A stretch of DNA of 64,000 nucleotides from Liriodendron chinense. Its lineage: Eukaryota; Streptophyta; Magnoliopsida; Magnoliales; Magnoliaceae. Positions within the stretch are counted from its first letter, which is position 1, and each line of letters starts with the position of its first letter. The translations under genes and the position numbers were made by a program. The notes below the pieces were generated by a model. That model ran no database searches. It saw only the letters and a program-made list of their open reading frames with translations, and had not been told where the DNA came from. The stretch is taken from the NCBI GenBank assembly GCA_003013855.2, contig PVNU02004155.1:2170001-2234000 (forward strand). The letters run 5' to 3'. Of the stretch, positions 49,701-55,898 are shown piece by piece.

Positions 49701-52700
49701 GTTGTATTGGGCATATAGCTTGTGTTGCCTACGGGTGTCTAGCACGGCCCGAAGATGTTCTTCCTTCTCTAAAATCGTATACAAACACCATCAGAGGAGA
49801 GGCAAGTAGAAGAGCAATAATGATGGGAAATACCAATCAGACCATTCATGAGAGGTCAGCTTTAACCATGCAATCAAGACCACCTAGTATTAGTCAGGGA
49901 AGAGGACCAAGTAGTGTCTCATTACTGGCAGATGAAAAGGAGAAAGTTGTAATGACCTATTGTGACAAGAGACGACATGTTAGAGAATATTGGTGGGACT
50001 TAAATCCCCATCTGTGTCCAAAATTAACAAGGTAGTTGCCAACACGGTTGCAATTGAGGTGAACTGCTTCCACTAACCATATTTTTTTCAACTCAAACTC
50101 AGGAGACTAAGCAATCAATGGTCTTCAACAATAGTTGGCTGCTCTCAAACATCTCTTTATCCTGACGCAACTAAGGACCAGCCAGTTGTCTCTGCAACTA
50201 CCAACCATCTCTCATTCCCATCCAATATTACAAATATCGATATCGCGGCACATCAGTTGGGCCCAAAAAAATACGATGCATGGCGAAGGAATCCATCACA
50301 TAATTATTGAACAAACAAGCTATATTCATGTAGTGAAAGCAGTGTTTGAAGTATCGGTATCACTACAAGTTTCGCTGGCTAGGGATATGGAAACATTATC
50401 AATATCACTGATAATATCGCCAATAACAGGAAATGCAGGAAACATTGGAGAAACATAGGAAAACGATGGAATTATTCAGTGAAACTTCAGGAGATGCTAA
50501 AACACACATATTTGCATATTTATGACTAAAAATTGCAAAAAGAATGCATCCATAATAAGTTTTCATTTAATAGGGGCCTAAAAGCATGTGCTGTCGTAAG
50601 AAATCAGTCCAACCATCCCATCCATCGCATCTACCTATCTAATCATCCATTCAACCATCCAACCTTCCATCCAAACATCCATCAATGTTTTAGAATAACA
50701 ATAACACACGATATTTCATCGAGAAAGCGTCGACAACTTGAAAGAAAACGAAAGGTTGTGGTCTCAATATCGCCCATGTTGCGAAAACGATAATATCGCG
50801 ATATTATCAATTTTATCATCGACAGATTGAACATTGCATACAACCATGAACCCATTAAAAAAATTTGAAATAGAAATTTTTTTTAATAAACAAATTTTTG
50901 GCGATATCGATGCATTGACAATATTATAGAAATATCGCCGATACACTAGCAATACAAGCGACACCTGAAATTTACAAACTCGAAAATATTAGCAATACAT
51001 TGGCAATACATGCGACACCTGGAATTTAGAGTAAAAAATACTAGCGATATCAATACATTGGCGATACGTAGTGATCAACCGCCAATACTTGGAATTTCTG
51101 ATATTTCCAATGTTATCGGTATCGCATACGGATTGTATTGGGGATATTTCAATAATATCGGGGATACTTGAACAATGAGTGAAAGCAATGGTCCGAGTGA
51201 CCATATGCTTAATGACATAAACCCTGAAAGAAGTTAATCTTGTGACCATATGGTTAACGATAGATCAGCCCCAAAAGTGCATTTCCAGGTACAAATAACA
51301 GAACAATAGAAGGAAAACATGTGCAATTCAATTGATGTAATGAAAATGCAGAGCCTATTTGCAGATTCAAATGACGGAAAAATAGAAGGCATAAACATTC
51401 GTCAAAAGACCAAGATGTAAGAGCATGAGGTTAAGGTTTCAGCCTAGAACAGTAATAGCACTCCATGTTCAATCAATCAATTATTCATAAAGTTCTTAAG
51501 ACCTGCAAAAGTTGCCGCCGGACTAAACCCCATCTTGTTTTACGGCCAGAAGACTGAGGGCGTGAAGAACCCATCAGAGAGAGAAGCTTCATTTGGACAA
51601 AAATAAAATCGTTAGCCATCATATAATTTACTTAGTCATTCATACTCAAGAAAAATACTTCTTATAACCATACCTTTGCCACGTTCTGTCTAAGATCACC
51701 CTCGATTCCTATCCAGGACCAAATTGCATCCAATATGTGGCCATGATTTAACCGAATTTCGTATGCATCTGAATGAAAATATTGAGTTACAATGTCTGTA
51801 GCCACCTGCAACAAAGTACTTTAAACTGGTTAATATGTTAACTAAAGCATTCTGTCAAAATATTTGTCATCATCCATCTACAAGGTAGCAAAAAAAAACC
51901 TGATGTTGAAGGTTTCAATGCAAAAATAATAATAATTAGCATGCAAGTAAATAGTTACTATGATTTCTTTGATAAGTAATCTATGGTTAAAACTAACATG
52001 AAGACCACTATGCACTTTAATGAAGTGAACCAATATGTGGATCGTTTTTGGATATGGAAGGCAATAAACATGATTGGAAATGACGAATGTTGTAGAATAT
52101 GGAGGAATCTAGAAATCCAAAAAATTAACAAACCCAATAATAAACATTCCCTTCGCTTCTGCAATCCCAAAGGAGAGAGGATGAATCAAAGCTGGACTAG
52201 GTATTTGCATATGGGTAAAAAACTTGTGACTCATGACACTACCAGACTAGGACCCATGGAACGCATACAGTATAATAAGACATTTCACAAGAAATCTTTG
52301 ATTAGGGCTCTCAATGGAGCAGGTCAGATCCGAGATCCGATTCGCTCCGAATCCGTATAATGCGGATTTGGATCTTAAAATAGCTCTAATTAGTTAAATG
52401 GACCGGATTTGGATCTTAAAATAGGCCCGATTACTTCAATGGATCGGATTTGGATTCACAGGAACATATCCGAGTTCGATCCGAATCCGATTAAGATCCG
52501 ACTCATTGTCACCTTACTGTATATGTTATATTCATGCTGGCCATCCGTTTTACAGATTATTTTAGGCCATGTCCCAAAATTGAGACATGCCACTCTTAGG
52601 TCAACCATACCACAGTAAATAGTGGGATTTGCATCATTTTTTTCTACTAAATTAAATATATTATATTATATATATTTTTAGATTTGTAATGGGGGTGGAT

Positions 52701-55093
52701 TCAGATCTAGATCCGACCCGAATCCGATGGTTATATGGATTTTGGATTGGAAATGGACTTAACAATTTATAAATGGATCGGATATGGATATCACCTTTTG
52801 GATCCGAGTTGGATCCGAATCCGATCTGAATCCATCTACAGATATACTAACTTGGAGCCGGATCCAACTGGATCCAATCCAGATCCAACCCATTGAGAGC
52901 CCTATCTTTGATCATTAGATACTAATAAAATAATTTTAAATGCATTCAGTTTGATGCTCAGAAATCACTCCTAGAAAGCAGTGTTTCAATTACCCGAGTC
53001 TTTAGTGGATGAGTTATATTAAGGTGTCTTAGTGATCAAGCCTTAGGATATCATATCTATATATATAATATATGCAGAGGGAGAGGCACTCTCAAGTCCC
53101 ACCTAGTTGGACCTAAGGTTAGGTCCAACCAGCATAGAAACTCACGTTAACTACTATGGTTAATAAATGCAGAGGGAGAGAAGGAAAAGGGTCTTCAGCT
53201 TGGGTAGACCCCACCGTGGCGTTTATGTGCAATCCACCCCAACCACCATGTGCGTCACTCCCTGTTAGGCACAGGACTCAAAAAATCAGTCTCATCTGTG
53301 ATTGTGTAGAGGTCAAAGCTCACCCTCCAAATTGTTTCCCTTGGTGCGGCCCACTTAAATCACAAATGAGCCTGAATTTTGGAACCCAACACAATGTTTT
53401 AGTGTGGCACCTAATCGTTAGAGTGGATTCAATATAATAATCACAGTTGGCCCTATTAAAATAAAGGGTGGACGTCACTCTCCCAACCGTTTTTTGGGAG
53501 AGATGGGTTGAGTTGCAAAAAATTGGGAAAAATCAAAATTTCCCAATTTCTTGCAAATCGGTTGCAATCTGTGCCCAAACACAAAATCAAACATGTAACC
53601 TGATCTAGTGATTCTTGGTAAATTGAGAATTTTTAAGGGGAAAAAAAAGAATTATTTTTTAATCAACAATGTTAAAAAAAAAAAAAATCAAAATTCCACT
53701 TTGATCAACGGTCAATTGGACCTCATCTCAGAGTATTCTGGAGTATTTAATGAAATCATCATCACATGCACTCTAATTTTGGGATTTGGGGGAAGATGGG
53801 CCGATTTGTAGAAAATTGAAAAAAAATTGAAACTTCTCCAAATTTTCTCTAATCGAAGAGGATGAGTACGTGTTATGCTAGAGAGAATCTTCACTAGTGT
53901 CATTCTACTATGACCTGGGCATAGTATTGTTAGCTTACGAAGCAGCAATACTATGCCCAACCCCGTCGAGATGGAGAAGATAATTTTGAGCCACTGCGCA
54001 GCTCTATGTGGATCTGAGCCACAACTACATACATTATTCATAGGTGCATTTCTAATTTTCTACTTCTTTTGATTTTGAATGTATTGCTTGTCTTTCCATA
54101 CATATCTCCTCACATTTATAAATTATATGAATAGACATTGAATATACTTACATCAGTTCAATCAAACAGGGCATAGATTAGGACCCTATACAAAAAAAAC
54201 ATATTACATGCACTTATCTTTTGTAATGTTTTGATTTCTAAGTGTGTATTAATGTCTTTTTTAACAATTCTTGAAGTTCCGTTGAAAAATTCAACCAATT
54301 TCCCAATGCTTCCAACAATAACAATACATTATACGATACAACCGATATATCCCATTTGATAAACGGTATGTATTTGTATCCCAAGGGTACAAAACATTAT
54401 GTGATAACGATATAAAAAACAATGATTCTTCGAATTAAAGCACTGTCAAGTAAAGAACTGCCTAGATAGTATGCTCCTACAAAATTGTGATTAAGAAGCT
54501 TAAACATCAAATCTTTCAAATCCAACTTAATGGATGCTGATGATGATTTCACGTTCAATAACTGTTCTAGTAACTTACAATATTCCCAAAACTAAGATCA
54601 TAACTCCAAGATTCCTTCCAAGTAAAAAAATAGTTTTGTACCAATCAAATCTTCTAGGGAACCAAGTACTTGGACCAAATTATAAAAGAGATTTTCATTT
54701 TTATGATAGAATCAATGAGAAGAAACAATATAGGGATAATGTAAGATAAACAAGAGAAAAGATGATACCTTAATAGTCTCTGCTTCCGTCAATGCAAGCG
54801 CACCCCCAATAATGTCAAAATCTCCCTGATGACAGATAATATGATTTAAGATGCAATAGCACAAATAGACCAAATGTCACTCATAATGTAATGTCATCAT
54901 CCCACTAAAAAATGACAACTATGATTAAAACAATGTTTTCTGGTGAAGAAAGAACGAAAAAGCACCGCAAGGCAAAAAATGTATTAAAATCAATTTAAAC
55001 GAGTCTCTGCACCTGAAGAAAGCGGTTTGGAGTAGTGCGGCCAATTGCTCTCCTATAAACCCGTGAGATCTCATATCGCTTGAAAGACAATTT
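11099..55093 (-). CDS. GCN2: eIF2-alpha kinase GCN2, C-terminal part (11 exons)
   Basis: GCN2 is the cytosolic kinase that senses uncharged tRNA through a HisRS-like domain and phosphorylates eIF2-alpha. The part seen here is that HisRS-like domain and the C-terminus. Exons, in transcript order: 55093-55013, 54825-54769, 51805-51674, 51586-51503, 37229-37121, 37031-36895, 34755-34648, 32874-32789, 32686-32584, 31739-31617, 11209-11099. They sum to 1131 nt, stay in frame and end in TGA. Landmarks are RYEISRVYRRAIG, GDFDIIGGA, LNHGHILDAIWSW, GGRYDYLV (fragment residues about 221-228), LICARGGGGLLKERMELV, DPSLTEQYEYA and VRHLELKKEKEV. The RGGGGLL and DPSLTEQYEYA motifs separate GCN2 from true HisRS. 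All introns are GT-AG. The 5' part (RWD, kinase) lies beyond the window. Introns of 20.4 and 14.3 kb are transposon-filled. Confidence 0.93.
11440..11905 (+). pseudogene. LINE 3' end
   Basis: Conceptual translation gives ECPFAQEVWKRFYGL, then WQLDVLASLCAVWGERNGSWF and FEVFCKVKLYVVEWAPSF, the tail of plant LINE ORF2 (zf-RVT region and downstream). A/T-rich 3' sequence with AATAATAAAA and an A-rich tail at 11884-11905 follow. It lies in the last GCN2 intron, in sense opposite to the gene, and carries frameshifts. Confidence 0.72.
13437..13996 (-). mobile_element. TRIM (terminal-repeat retrotransposon in miniature), minus orientation
   Basis: Two direct repeats of about 245-260 bp (13437-13681 and 13732 to about 13996) flank a 50-bp core. 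On the minus strand the core holds a primer-binding site TGGTATCAGAGT (13716-13727) and a purine tract CCTCACCGGGGG. There is no coding capacity. It interrupts the hAT transposase pseudogene. No clear target duplication was found. It is the same family as 21850-22395. Confidence 0.78.
15325..15860. repeat. Palindromic 'GTGGGCCCCAC' MITE
   Basis: Near-palindromic element. The left arm has AAATCTCAAGTGGACCACAC at about 15469. The right arm has the complementary GGTCCACTTGAAATTTGG at about 15698. The ends GATTAGGTGTTAGTGTAAC and its complement near 15830-15855 form subterminal inverted repeats. It lies inside the 14899-17042 element. The same family occurs at 15890-16610, 27520-31000 and 59595-61340. 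Confidence 0.7.
15890..16610. repeat. Two further partial GGCCCAC-type MITEs, with a 42-bp tandem duplication
   Basis: Block 15890-16140 carries the left arm (CTCAAGTGGACCACACCACA at about 16015). Block 16245-16610 carries another diverged copy. Between them, ACAGTGGGCCCCACCTTATC and the following bases are duplicated in tandem with a 42-bp period (16149-16232). Confidence 0.65.
18363..18687. other. No gene recognised
   Basis: Intronic spacer between two hAT-type insertions. Nothing recognised. Confidence 0.5.
18688..19214. mobile_element. hAT-type MITE, 'TAGGGCTGTA' family, Glu/Ser-codon-like GAGCTCG interior
   Basis: Termini TAGAGTTGTACACCGAG and the inverted TAGAGCTGTACACGAG. Flanked by CTCAACAA (18680-18687) and CTCAGCAA (19215-19222), an 8-bp duplication with one mismatch. 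The interior consists of short imperfect repeats of CGAGCTC/GAGCCGAG. Non-coding. Confidence 0.88.
19626..20157. mobile_element. hAT-type MITE, 'TAGCG' family, copy 2
   Basis: CAGTGTTTTAAATAGTG on the left and, inverted, CAGTGTTTTCAATAGC on the right. Perfect 8-bp duplication CTATTACC (19618-19625, 20158-20165). Sequence parallels the 9357-9918 copy along its full length. Confidence 0.95.
20367..20571. repeat. Foldback MITE of ~205 bp
   Basis: Left GTCTTGTTTGGTA and right (inverted) GCCTTGTTTGATA form the ends, followed by complementary GAGTTCATCTC motifs. The centre has two internal palindromes, ATTAGAGATCTTGATCTCTAAT and ATTAGAGATCAAGATCTCTAAT. The ends are of the Tourist/Stowaway-like 'CTTGTTTGG' type. 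No clean target duplication was read. Confidence 0.6.
20572..21277. other. No gene; CA-rich microsatellite
   Basis: Nothing coding is seen. A CA/CCA-rich patch occupies 21055-21160, with a pure (CA)n run near 21130-21147. Confidence 0.65.
21278..21787. mobile_element. hAT-type MITE, 'TAGGGCTGTA' family, GGGTCGGG interior
   Basis: Termini TAGGGCTGTAAATGG / CCATTTACAGCCCTA are perfect inverted repeats. Perfect 8-bp duplication CTCTTAAC (21270-21277, 21788-21795). The interior is built of imperfect GGGTCTGGGTCGGGT / AAATGGGT repeats and their complements. Non-coding. Confidence 0.95.
21850..22395 (+). mobile_element. TRIM, plus orientation
   Basis: Two direct repeats of about 247 bp (21850-22097 and 22150-22395) start near TGATTAATG (diverged in the first copy) and end in GCGTCA/ACGTCA. 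Right after the first is TGGTATCAGAGCC (22102-22114), a perfect initiator-Met tRNA primer-binding site. A purine tract CACCGGGGG (22141-22149) precedes the second. The internal region is only 52 bp. No target duplication was found. Confidence 0.85.
22670..22732. repeat. (GA)n(GGA)n microsatellite
   Basis: A pure GA run (about 22670-22705) passes directly into GGA triplets (about 22704-22732). The apparent open frames across it are low-complexity artefacts. Confidence 0.95.
22976..25159. mobile_element. hAT-type MITE, 'TAACGGCCGTTACG' family, split by a solo LTR
   Basis: Left end CATGGTGTGCCGTAAAG, right end (inverted) CAAGGTATTCTGTAATGG. The body is made of GTAAAGGCCGTTACGG motifs. Flanks TTTACGAC and GTTAGTAC agree at 5 of 8 positions, a weak duplication. 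Without the solo LTR at 23032-24871 it is about 340 bp, like the copy at 58659. Confidence 0.75.
23032..24871 (+). mobile_element. Solo LTR of a Ty3/gypsy-type element
   Basis: Begins TGTAACGCCCCG and ends CGGGGCGTTACA. Perfect 5-bp duplication GTAAC (23027-23031, 24872-24876). 1840 bp and non-coding. It shares blocks with the LTR at 43480-46864, notably around GGTGTTTTAAAACACC (24586-24602; 44561-44576) and a neighbouring CACTGAGTTGATGACTCACT segment, so both belong to related gypsy lineages. Orientation is inferred from that LTR. Confidence 0.88.
25731..27519. other. Repetitive, non-coding; no gene recognised
   Basis: Imperfect repeats of GGTTAGAACCTTGAGATGGTTC-like units at about 26100-26290, a CA-rich patch at about 26476-26530, and LTR-like text (CTCACTGGGC...AAGCTCACCC) near 26900. 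Probably decayed retrotransposon LTR. No boundaries could be set. Confidence 0.4.
27520..29440. repeat. GGCCCAC-type palindromic MITE split by a solo LTR
   Basis: The left part (27520-27656: ATGATGTTTATTTGTCATCC ... AGCTTGATCGAAAACTTC) continues after the LTR at 29230 with ATGGTCCACTTAAGCTTTGG and ATGGATGGACGG. The two halves rejoin into the consensus order seen in the uninterrupted copies. Confidence 0.75.
27657..29229. mobile_element. Solo LTR, 1573 bp
   Basis: Begins TGTTGAACCTCC and ends GAGCGAACA, with a perfect 5-bp duplication ATAGA (27652-27656, 29230-29234). Near its end are ATCGACCTCGGTCTTATCGA and a following ACTACATCAC, a style common in plant gypsy LTRs. It contains a GACCGGTCGGCC-rich block at 27905-28080. 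No coding content. Confidence 0.85.
29441..31000. repeat. Cluster of GGCCCAC-type palindromic MITEs
   Basis: A complete-looking copy lies at about 29450-29960, with GTGGACCACACCACAGGAAA (29600s) and the complementary GTTTCCTGTAGGGTGGTCCA (29810s). Further diverged and rearranged copies run to 31000. A 67-bp tandem duplication (30381-30514) repeats GTATTGTGGCCCACAAGATA. No coding sequence. Confidence 0.7.
31001..31616 (-). other. End of the 20.4-kb GCN2 intron; no gene recognised
   Basis: AT-rich intronic sequence. The stretch 31455-31570 resembles the end of a small MITE, and a similar start (GGGTGCGTATGGTAAAACTT) occurs at 27099, but the pairing is uncertain. Confidence 0.4.
31617..31739 (-). 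CDS. GCN2: GCN2 exon
   Basis: 41 codons, phase 0: AEYVPASDPSLTEQYEYANE ... KCLVIVTESG ... SVK. Acceptor CAATCAG, donor GTATTA. The following intron is 20,407 bp. Confidence 0.93.
32584..32686 (-). CDS. GCN2: GCN2 exon
   Basis: 103 nt: NVLICARGGGGLLKERMELV ... SELWQAHIK, the start of the anticodon-binding-like domain. Acceptor TGATGCAG, donor GTGAGC. Confidence 0.93.
32789..32874 (-). CDS. GCN2: GCN2 exon
   Basis: 86 nt: SPPGAVGISLALEKILHH, the counterpart of HisRS motif 3. Acceptor CAACAG. The donor GTTGAA is a weak GT site but restores the Arg codon with the next exon. Confidence 0.88.
32875..34647 (-). other. GCN2: GCN2 intron, 1773 bp
   Basis: AT-rich intron. Apart from the 181-bp MITE at 34067-34247 nothing is recognised. 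Confidence 0.8.
34067..34247. mobile_element. hAT-type MITE, 'TAACGGCCGTTACG' family, short copy
   Basis: Termini CAAGGTATGCAAAAACGGTT and, inverted, CAAGGTATTCCGTAACAGCC. Flanks CATGGGAC (34059-34066) and TATGGGAC (34248-34255) form an 8-bp duplication with one mismatch. 181 bp, in a GCN2 intron about 400 bp upstream (minus-strand sense, downstream in coordinates) of the GGRYDYLV exon. Confidence 0.88.
34648..34755 (-). CDS. GCN2: GCN2 exon with GGRYDYLV
   Basis: 36 codons, phase 0. It contains FAVGGRYDYLV, the counterpart of the HisRS GGRYDxL motif. Acceptor TGGCACAG, donor GTAAGT. Confidence 0.92.
34756..36894 (-). other. GCN2: GCN2 intron, 2139 bp, with two tandem duplications
   Basis: Contains a 2 x 65-bp tandem repeat (about 34946-35075, CCACTTCAATATGTCAAAGG) and a 2 x 62-bp tandem repeat (36010 to about 36136, AATCAAAATAGTTTTCAGTA). 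The copies differ by few bases, so both duplications are recent. No transposon is recognised. Confidence 0.8.
36895..37031 (-). CDS. GCN2: GCN2 exon
   Basis: 137 nt beginning with two bases of the split codon: KSTRKALEDLSALFSYLRVW ... PPTESYYRELFFQ. Acceptor CTTTGCAG, donor GTAGCA. The open frame continues upstream, but the acceptor is fixed by continuity with GALP-(A/C)DKxTRKAL. Confidence 0.9.
37121..37229 (-). CDS. GCN2: GCN2 exon
   Basis: 109 nt, ending with one base of a split codon: SEAVVNRLQTVDLRFCG and ALARLRGALPC. Acceptor TTGTTCAG, donor GTATTCG. An 89-bp intron follows. Confidence 0.9.
38153..39484. mobile_element. Palindromic SMART/foldback-retroelement-like insertion
   Basis: Both ends begin TGTAAYAGCCCCACCCCAA reading inward, and the arms of about 210-220 bp are near-perfect inverted copies (ATATTGTCCGCTTTGGCC, CCAAAAGGCCTCCTTACCGT, CGATGTGGGACTAAGTC), meeting at a short centre near 39245-39270. 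Perfect 5-bp duplication GTAAG (38148-38152, 39485-39489). The ATATTGTCCGCTTTGG...GATGTGGGA wording recalls small plant LTR elements (SMART/FRetro). A solo LTR (38293-39172) is inserted in the left arm. No protein is encoded: open frames here arise from the palindrome. Confidence 0.8.
38293..39172 (-). mobile_element. Chromovirus solo LTR, 880 bp
   Basis: TGATGCAGGGG ... CCGCATCA with a perfect 5-bp duplication CACTC (38288-38292, 39173-39177). The TCTAACCCTAGATGCATG block and length match the LTR at 57540-58428 (889 bp), giving family and orientation. It contains a 23-nt poly(G) run (38589-38611). Confidence 0.88.
39588..39890. other. No gene recognised
   Basis: AT-rich intronic spacer between the hAT MITE and the chromovirus LTR. 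Confidence 0.5.
39891..41483 (-). repeat. 3' LTR of a truncated chromovirus
   Basis: Plus-strand limits TGACGCAGGAC (39891) and CCTTATCA (41483), next to a purine tract (minus-strand CGTGGAGAGT, 41484-41493). Length without the MITE at 40674-41150 is about 1.1 kb. A stretch near 40326-40356 (AAAGGTTGGGGCTTTGGGG) is repeated at about 40639, just before the MITE fragment. Confidence 0.7.
40674..41150. mobile_element. hAT-type MITE, 'TAGCG' family, 5'-truncated copy
   Basis: Aligns with the 9357 copy from CTACTTAGATTTTTAATCAA onward and ends GCTATTTAAAACATTG. About 75 bp of the left end, including the terminal repeat, is missing, so no target duplication is expected. Located in the chromovirus LTR. 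Confidence 0.88.
41447..43421 (-). pseudogene. Ty3/gypsy chromovirus gag-pol, internally deleted
   Basis: Read from 43421 downward: Gag piece (KGGDPISQWGEMKERLKEKY); pre-RT linker and RT start near 42680 (LPYELPPKRDIQRSINVVP); a scrap of RT near 42270 (LERVCGILKNEKL); then directly the end of integrase near 42100 (ELAKSFARHMHELYDEIRKR). The last part is a chromodomain at about 41630-41560 (YLVKWKNKQTSNCTWLTKTD). Most of RT, all of RNase H and the catalytic integrase core are deleted. The 5' end abuts the LTR at 43480. Not functional. Confidence 0.88.
43480..46864 (-). repeat. 3' LTR (3.4 kb) of a Ty3/gypsy element
   Basis: Plus-strand limits TGTAATATCCCG and GGCGTTACA, immediately followed by a purine tract on the minus strand (CGGGGGTAGAT, about 46865-46875) and then the pol C-terminus at 46897. 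The long LTR and TGTAACG-type ends fit the Tekay/Del class. It shares segments with the solo LTR at 23032-24871. No coding sequence is recognised inside. Confidence 0.75.
46897..49784 (-). pseudogene. Ty3/gypsy pol (RT end, RNase H, integrase, C-terminal domain)
   Basis: From 49784 down: end of RT (QYNKCDFWKEEVKFLGHVV, AAVQDWEQPKSATEVRSFLG) and RNase H (VFTDASRVGLGCVLMQ, THDLELASIIFAL, CDHKSLKYIFTQRDLNLRQQ). A MITE is inserted at 48525-49072. Next comes integrase 48246-47377 (zinc-binding start, WDFISMDFISGLP, IMSDRDICFTSVFW, HPQTDS then an in-frame stop at 47665). The C-terminal region 47301-46897 contains GKLAPHSIGPFQILNRVG and KYVPDPPHII. Gag, protease and the catalytic RT half are absent. 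Confidence 0.92.
48525..49072. mobile_element. hAT-type MITE, 'TAGCG' family, inserted in gypsy RNase H/integrase linker
   Basis: CAGTGTTTTAAATAGC / GCTATTTAAAACACTG termini, perfect 8-bp duplication GGTAGGAT (48517-48524, 49073-49080). Its removal with one copy of the duplication restores the gypsy reading frame from FEVSY into the conserved HPGKAN-type stretch, so the MITE moved after the gypsy element arrived. Confidence 0.96.
49800..50035 (+). pseudogene. Possible copia Gag fragment
   Basis: The open frame 49820-50035 ends in VMTYCDKRRHVREYWWDLNP then HLCPKL, which resembles a degraded Gag zinc knuckle followed by the HPxxCPxL stretch of some copia elements. It abuts the broken 5' edge of the gypsy element. 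Weak call. Confidence 0.35.
50340..51177. mobile_element. hAT-type MITE, 'ATATCG' family, copy 2
   Basis: Termini CAGTGTTTGAAGTATCGG and, inverted, CATTGTTCAAGTATCC. Perfect 8-bp duplication AGTGAAAG (50332-50339, 51178-51185). Aligns along its length with 8294-9154. It lies in the 14.3-kb GCN2 intron, about 330 bp from the exon at 51503. Confidence 0.94.
51503..51586 (-). CDS. GCN2: GCN2 exon
   Basis: 28 codons, phase 0: LLSLMGSSRPQS...RRQLLQ. The acceptor is the pyrimidine-poor AAATGAAG, chosen because it joins VAK to LLSLMGSS as in plant GCN2. The next intron is 14.3 kb. Confidence 0.85.
51674..51805 (-). CDS. GCN2: GCN2 exon
   Basis: 44 codons, phase 0, including VATDIVTQYF and LNHGHILDAIWSW of the HisRS-like domain. 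Acceptor TTGCAG, donor GTATGG. Confidence 0.9.
51806..54768 (-). other. GCN2: GCN2 intron, 2963 bp
   Basis: Contains the MITE 52303-52904. The remainder is AT-rich (A runs at 53640-53690) with no recognised gene. A short GGCCCAC-like patch near 53340 is too small to classify. Confidence 0.75.
52303..52904. mobile_element. hAT-type MITE, 'TAGGGCT' family, GATCCGAATCCG interior
   Basis: Termini TAGGGCTCTCAATGG / CCATTGAGAGCCCTA are perfect inverted repeats. Perfect 8-bp duplication TCTTTGAT (52295-52302, 52905-52912). The interior has imperfect GATCCGAATCCGAT and TTTGGATCT repeats on both sides of a unique ~200-bp centre. Confidence 0.95.
54769..54825 (-). CDS. GCN2: GCN2 exon
   Basis: 19 codons, phase 0, reading GDFDIIGGALALTEAETIK. 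Acceptor CATCAG, donor GTATCA. Separated from the previous exon by a 187-bp intron. Confidence 0.9.
55013..55093 (-). CDS. GCN2: GCN2 exon (first in window)
   Basis: 27 codons, phase 0 at both ends, containing KRYEISRVYRRAIGRTTPN, the start of the HisRS-like core. Acceptor CATTGTAG, donor GTGCAG. No upstream exon was found between 55094 and 64000, so the next intron is at least 8.9 kb. Confidence 0.88.
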
Positions 55094-55357
55094 CTACAAT
55101 GTCATTACAATAAATCTTAGAAACTGGAGTACATATAAAACTACTACTTAAGACTTATGAAGGTTCCCATTTTGGAATATAGTTGTCAACGAAAAGTATT
55201 TTTTCAACAATCAATAATGTATTCATATGATGTTATAGTTTTAGTTTTATAATGCTTCCATTTACAATTGCTACTACTACATATGACTAGCACTAGTCTC
55301 GTCAAGAAAGTCGAACTCTATCCAATTAATCAGTGGTAGATAATTTCTTCTATTTTT

Positions 55358-55543
55358 ACCCACCCGGGGTTTGGGTGAATGACTAGCGTCATGGGTTTGC
55401 TACCAACAAATGCGAGTTCGACTCGCCTCTCTATGTTTTTCCAATGCACGTGGTTTGCAAGTGATTGTGTGCATCCGTAGGGATTAGTCTCGCCTTAAAA
55501 AGGGGCGAGGACAACCTGTCGTCATAAGAAAGTAATAATAATG
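55358..55543 (+). mobile_element. tRNA-related SINE, 186 bp
   Basis: Flanked by a perfect 12-bp target duplication TCTTCTATTTTT (55346-55357, 55544-55555), as made by LINE-type retrotransposition. A box-B-like pol III motif GAGTTCGACTC lies at 55414-55424, and GGGATTAGTCTCGCC near 55480-55495 resembles Au-type plant SINE bodies. The box A is poor. It sits about 265 bp upstream of the first GCN2 exon seen here, in the intron, on the opposite strand. Confidence 0.82.
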
Positions 55544-55898
55544 TCTTCTATTTTTCCTAAATGATCAACAAAAACCTCTTTACAGAAATGCGAAAGAAAT
55601 TAAGACAAACCTATATAAAATAATCCAATGACATGGATTTGACTTTTTCTCTACCTTACCTTGTATTGCTCCCAGAATCCGGATAAGTGACATTGAAGCA
55701 GATGGGACATTAAACACTTGAATTACTATGTGCAATCCAACACCTAAAAGTAAGGTACTATCGTTCCCACAGTAAAAACATTCTATGGACACTCCCTATC
55801 ACTATCTTTATAAGGAATTGGAGGTAATTCCCACTCTAGTAGTAATAAAAACAATAATAGTAAGGCTTTTTTCTGTATGCAAAAACCTCAGACTTAGG

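Noticed and set aside
55370..55440. Possible tRNA gene with a box-B-like motif
   Set aside because: No cloverleaf could be drawn and box A is poor. The 12-bp flanking duplication identifies a SINE instead.
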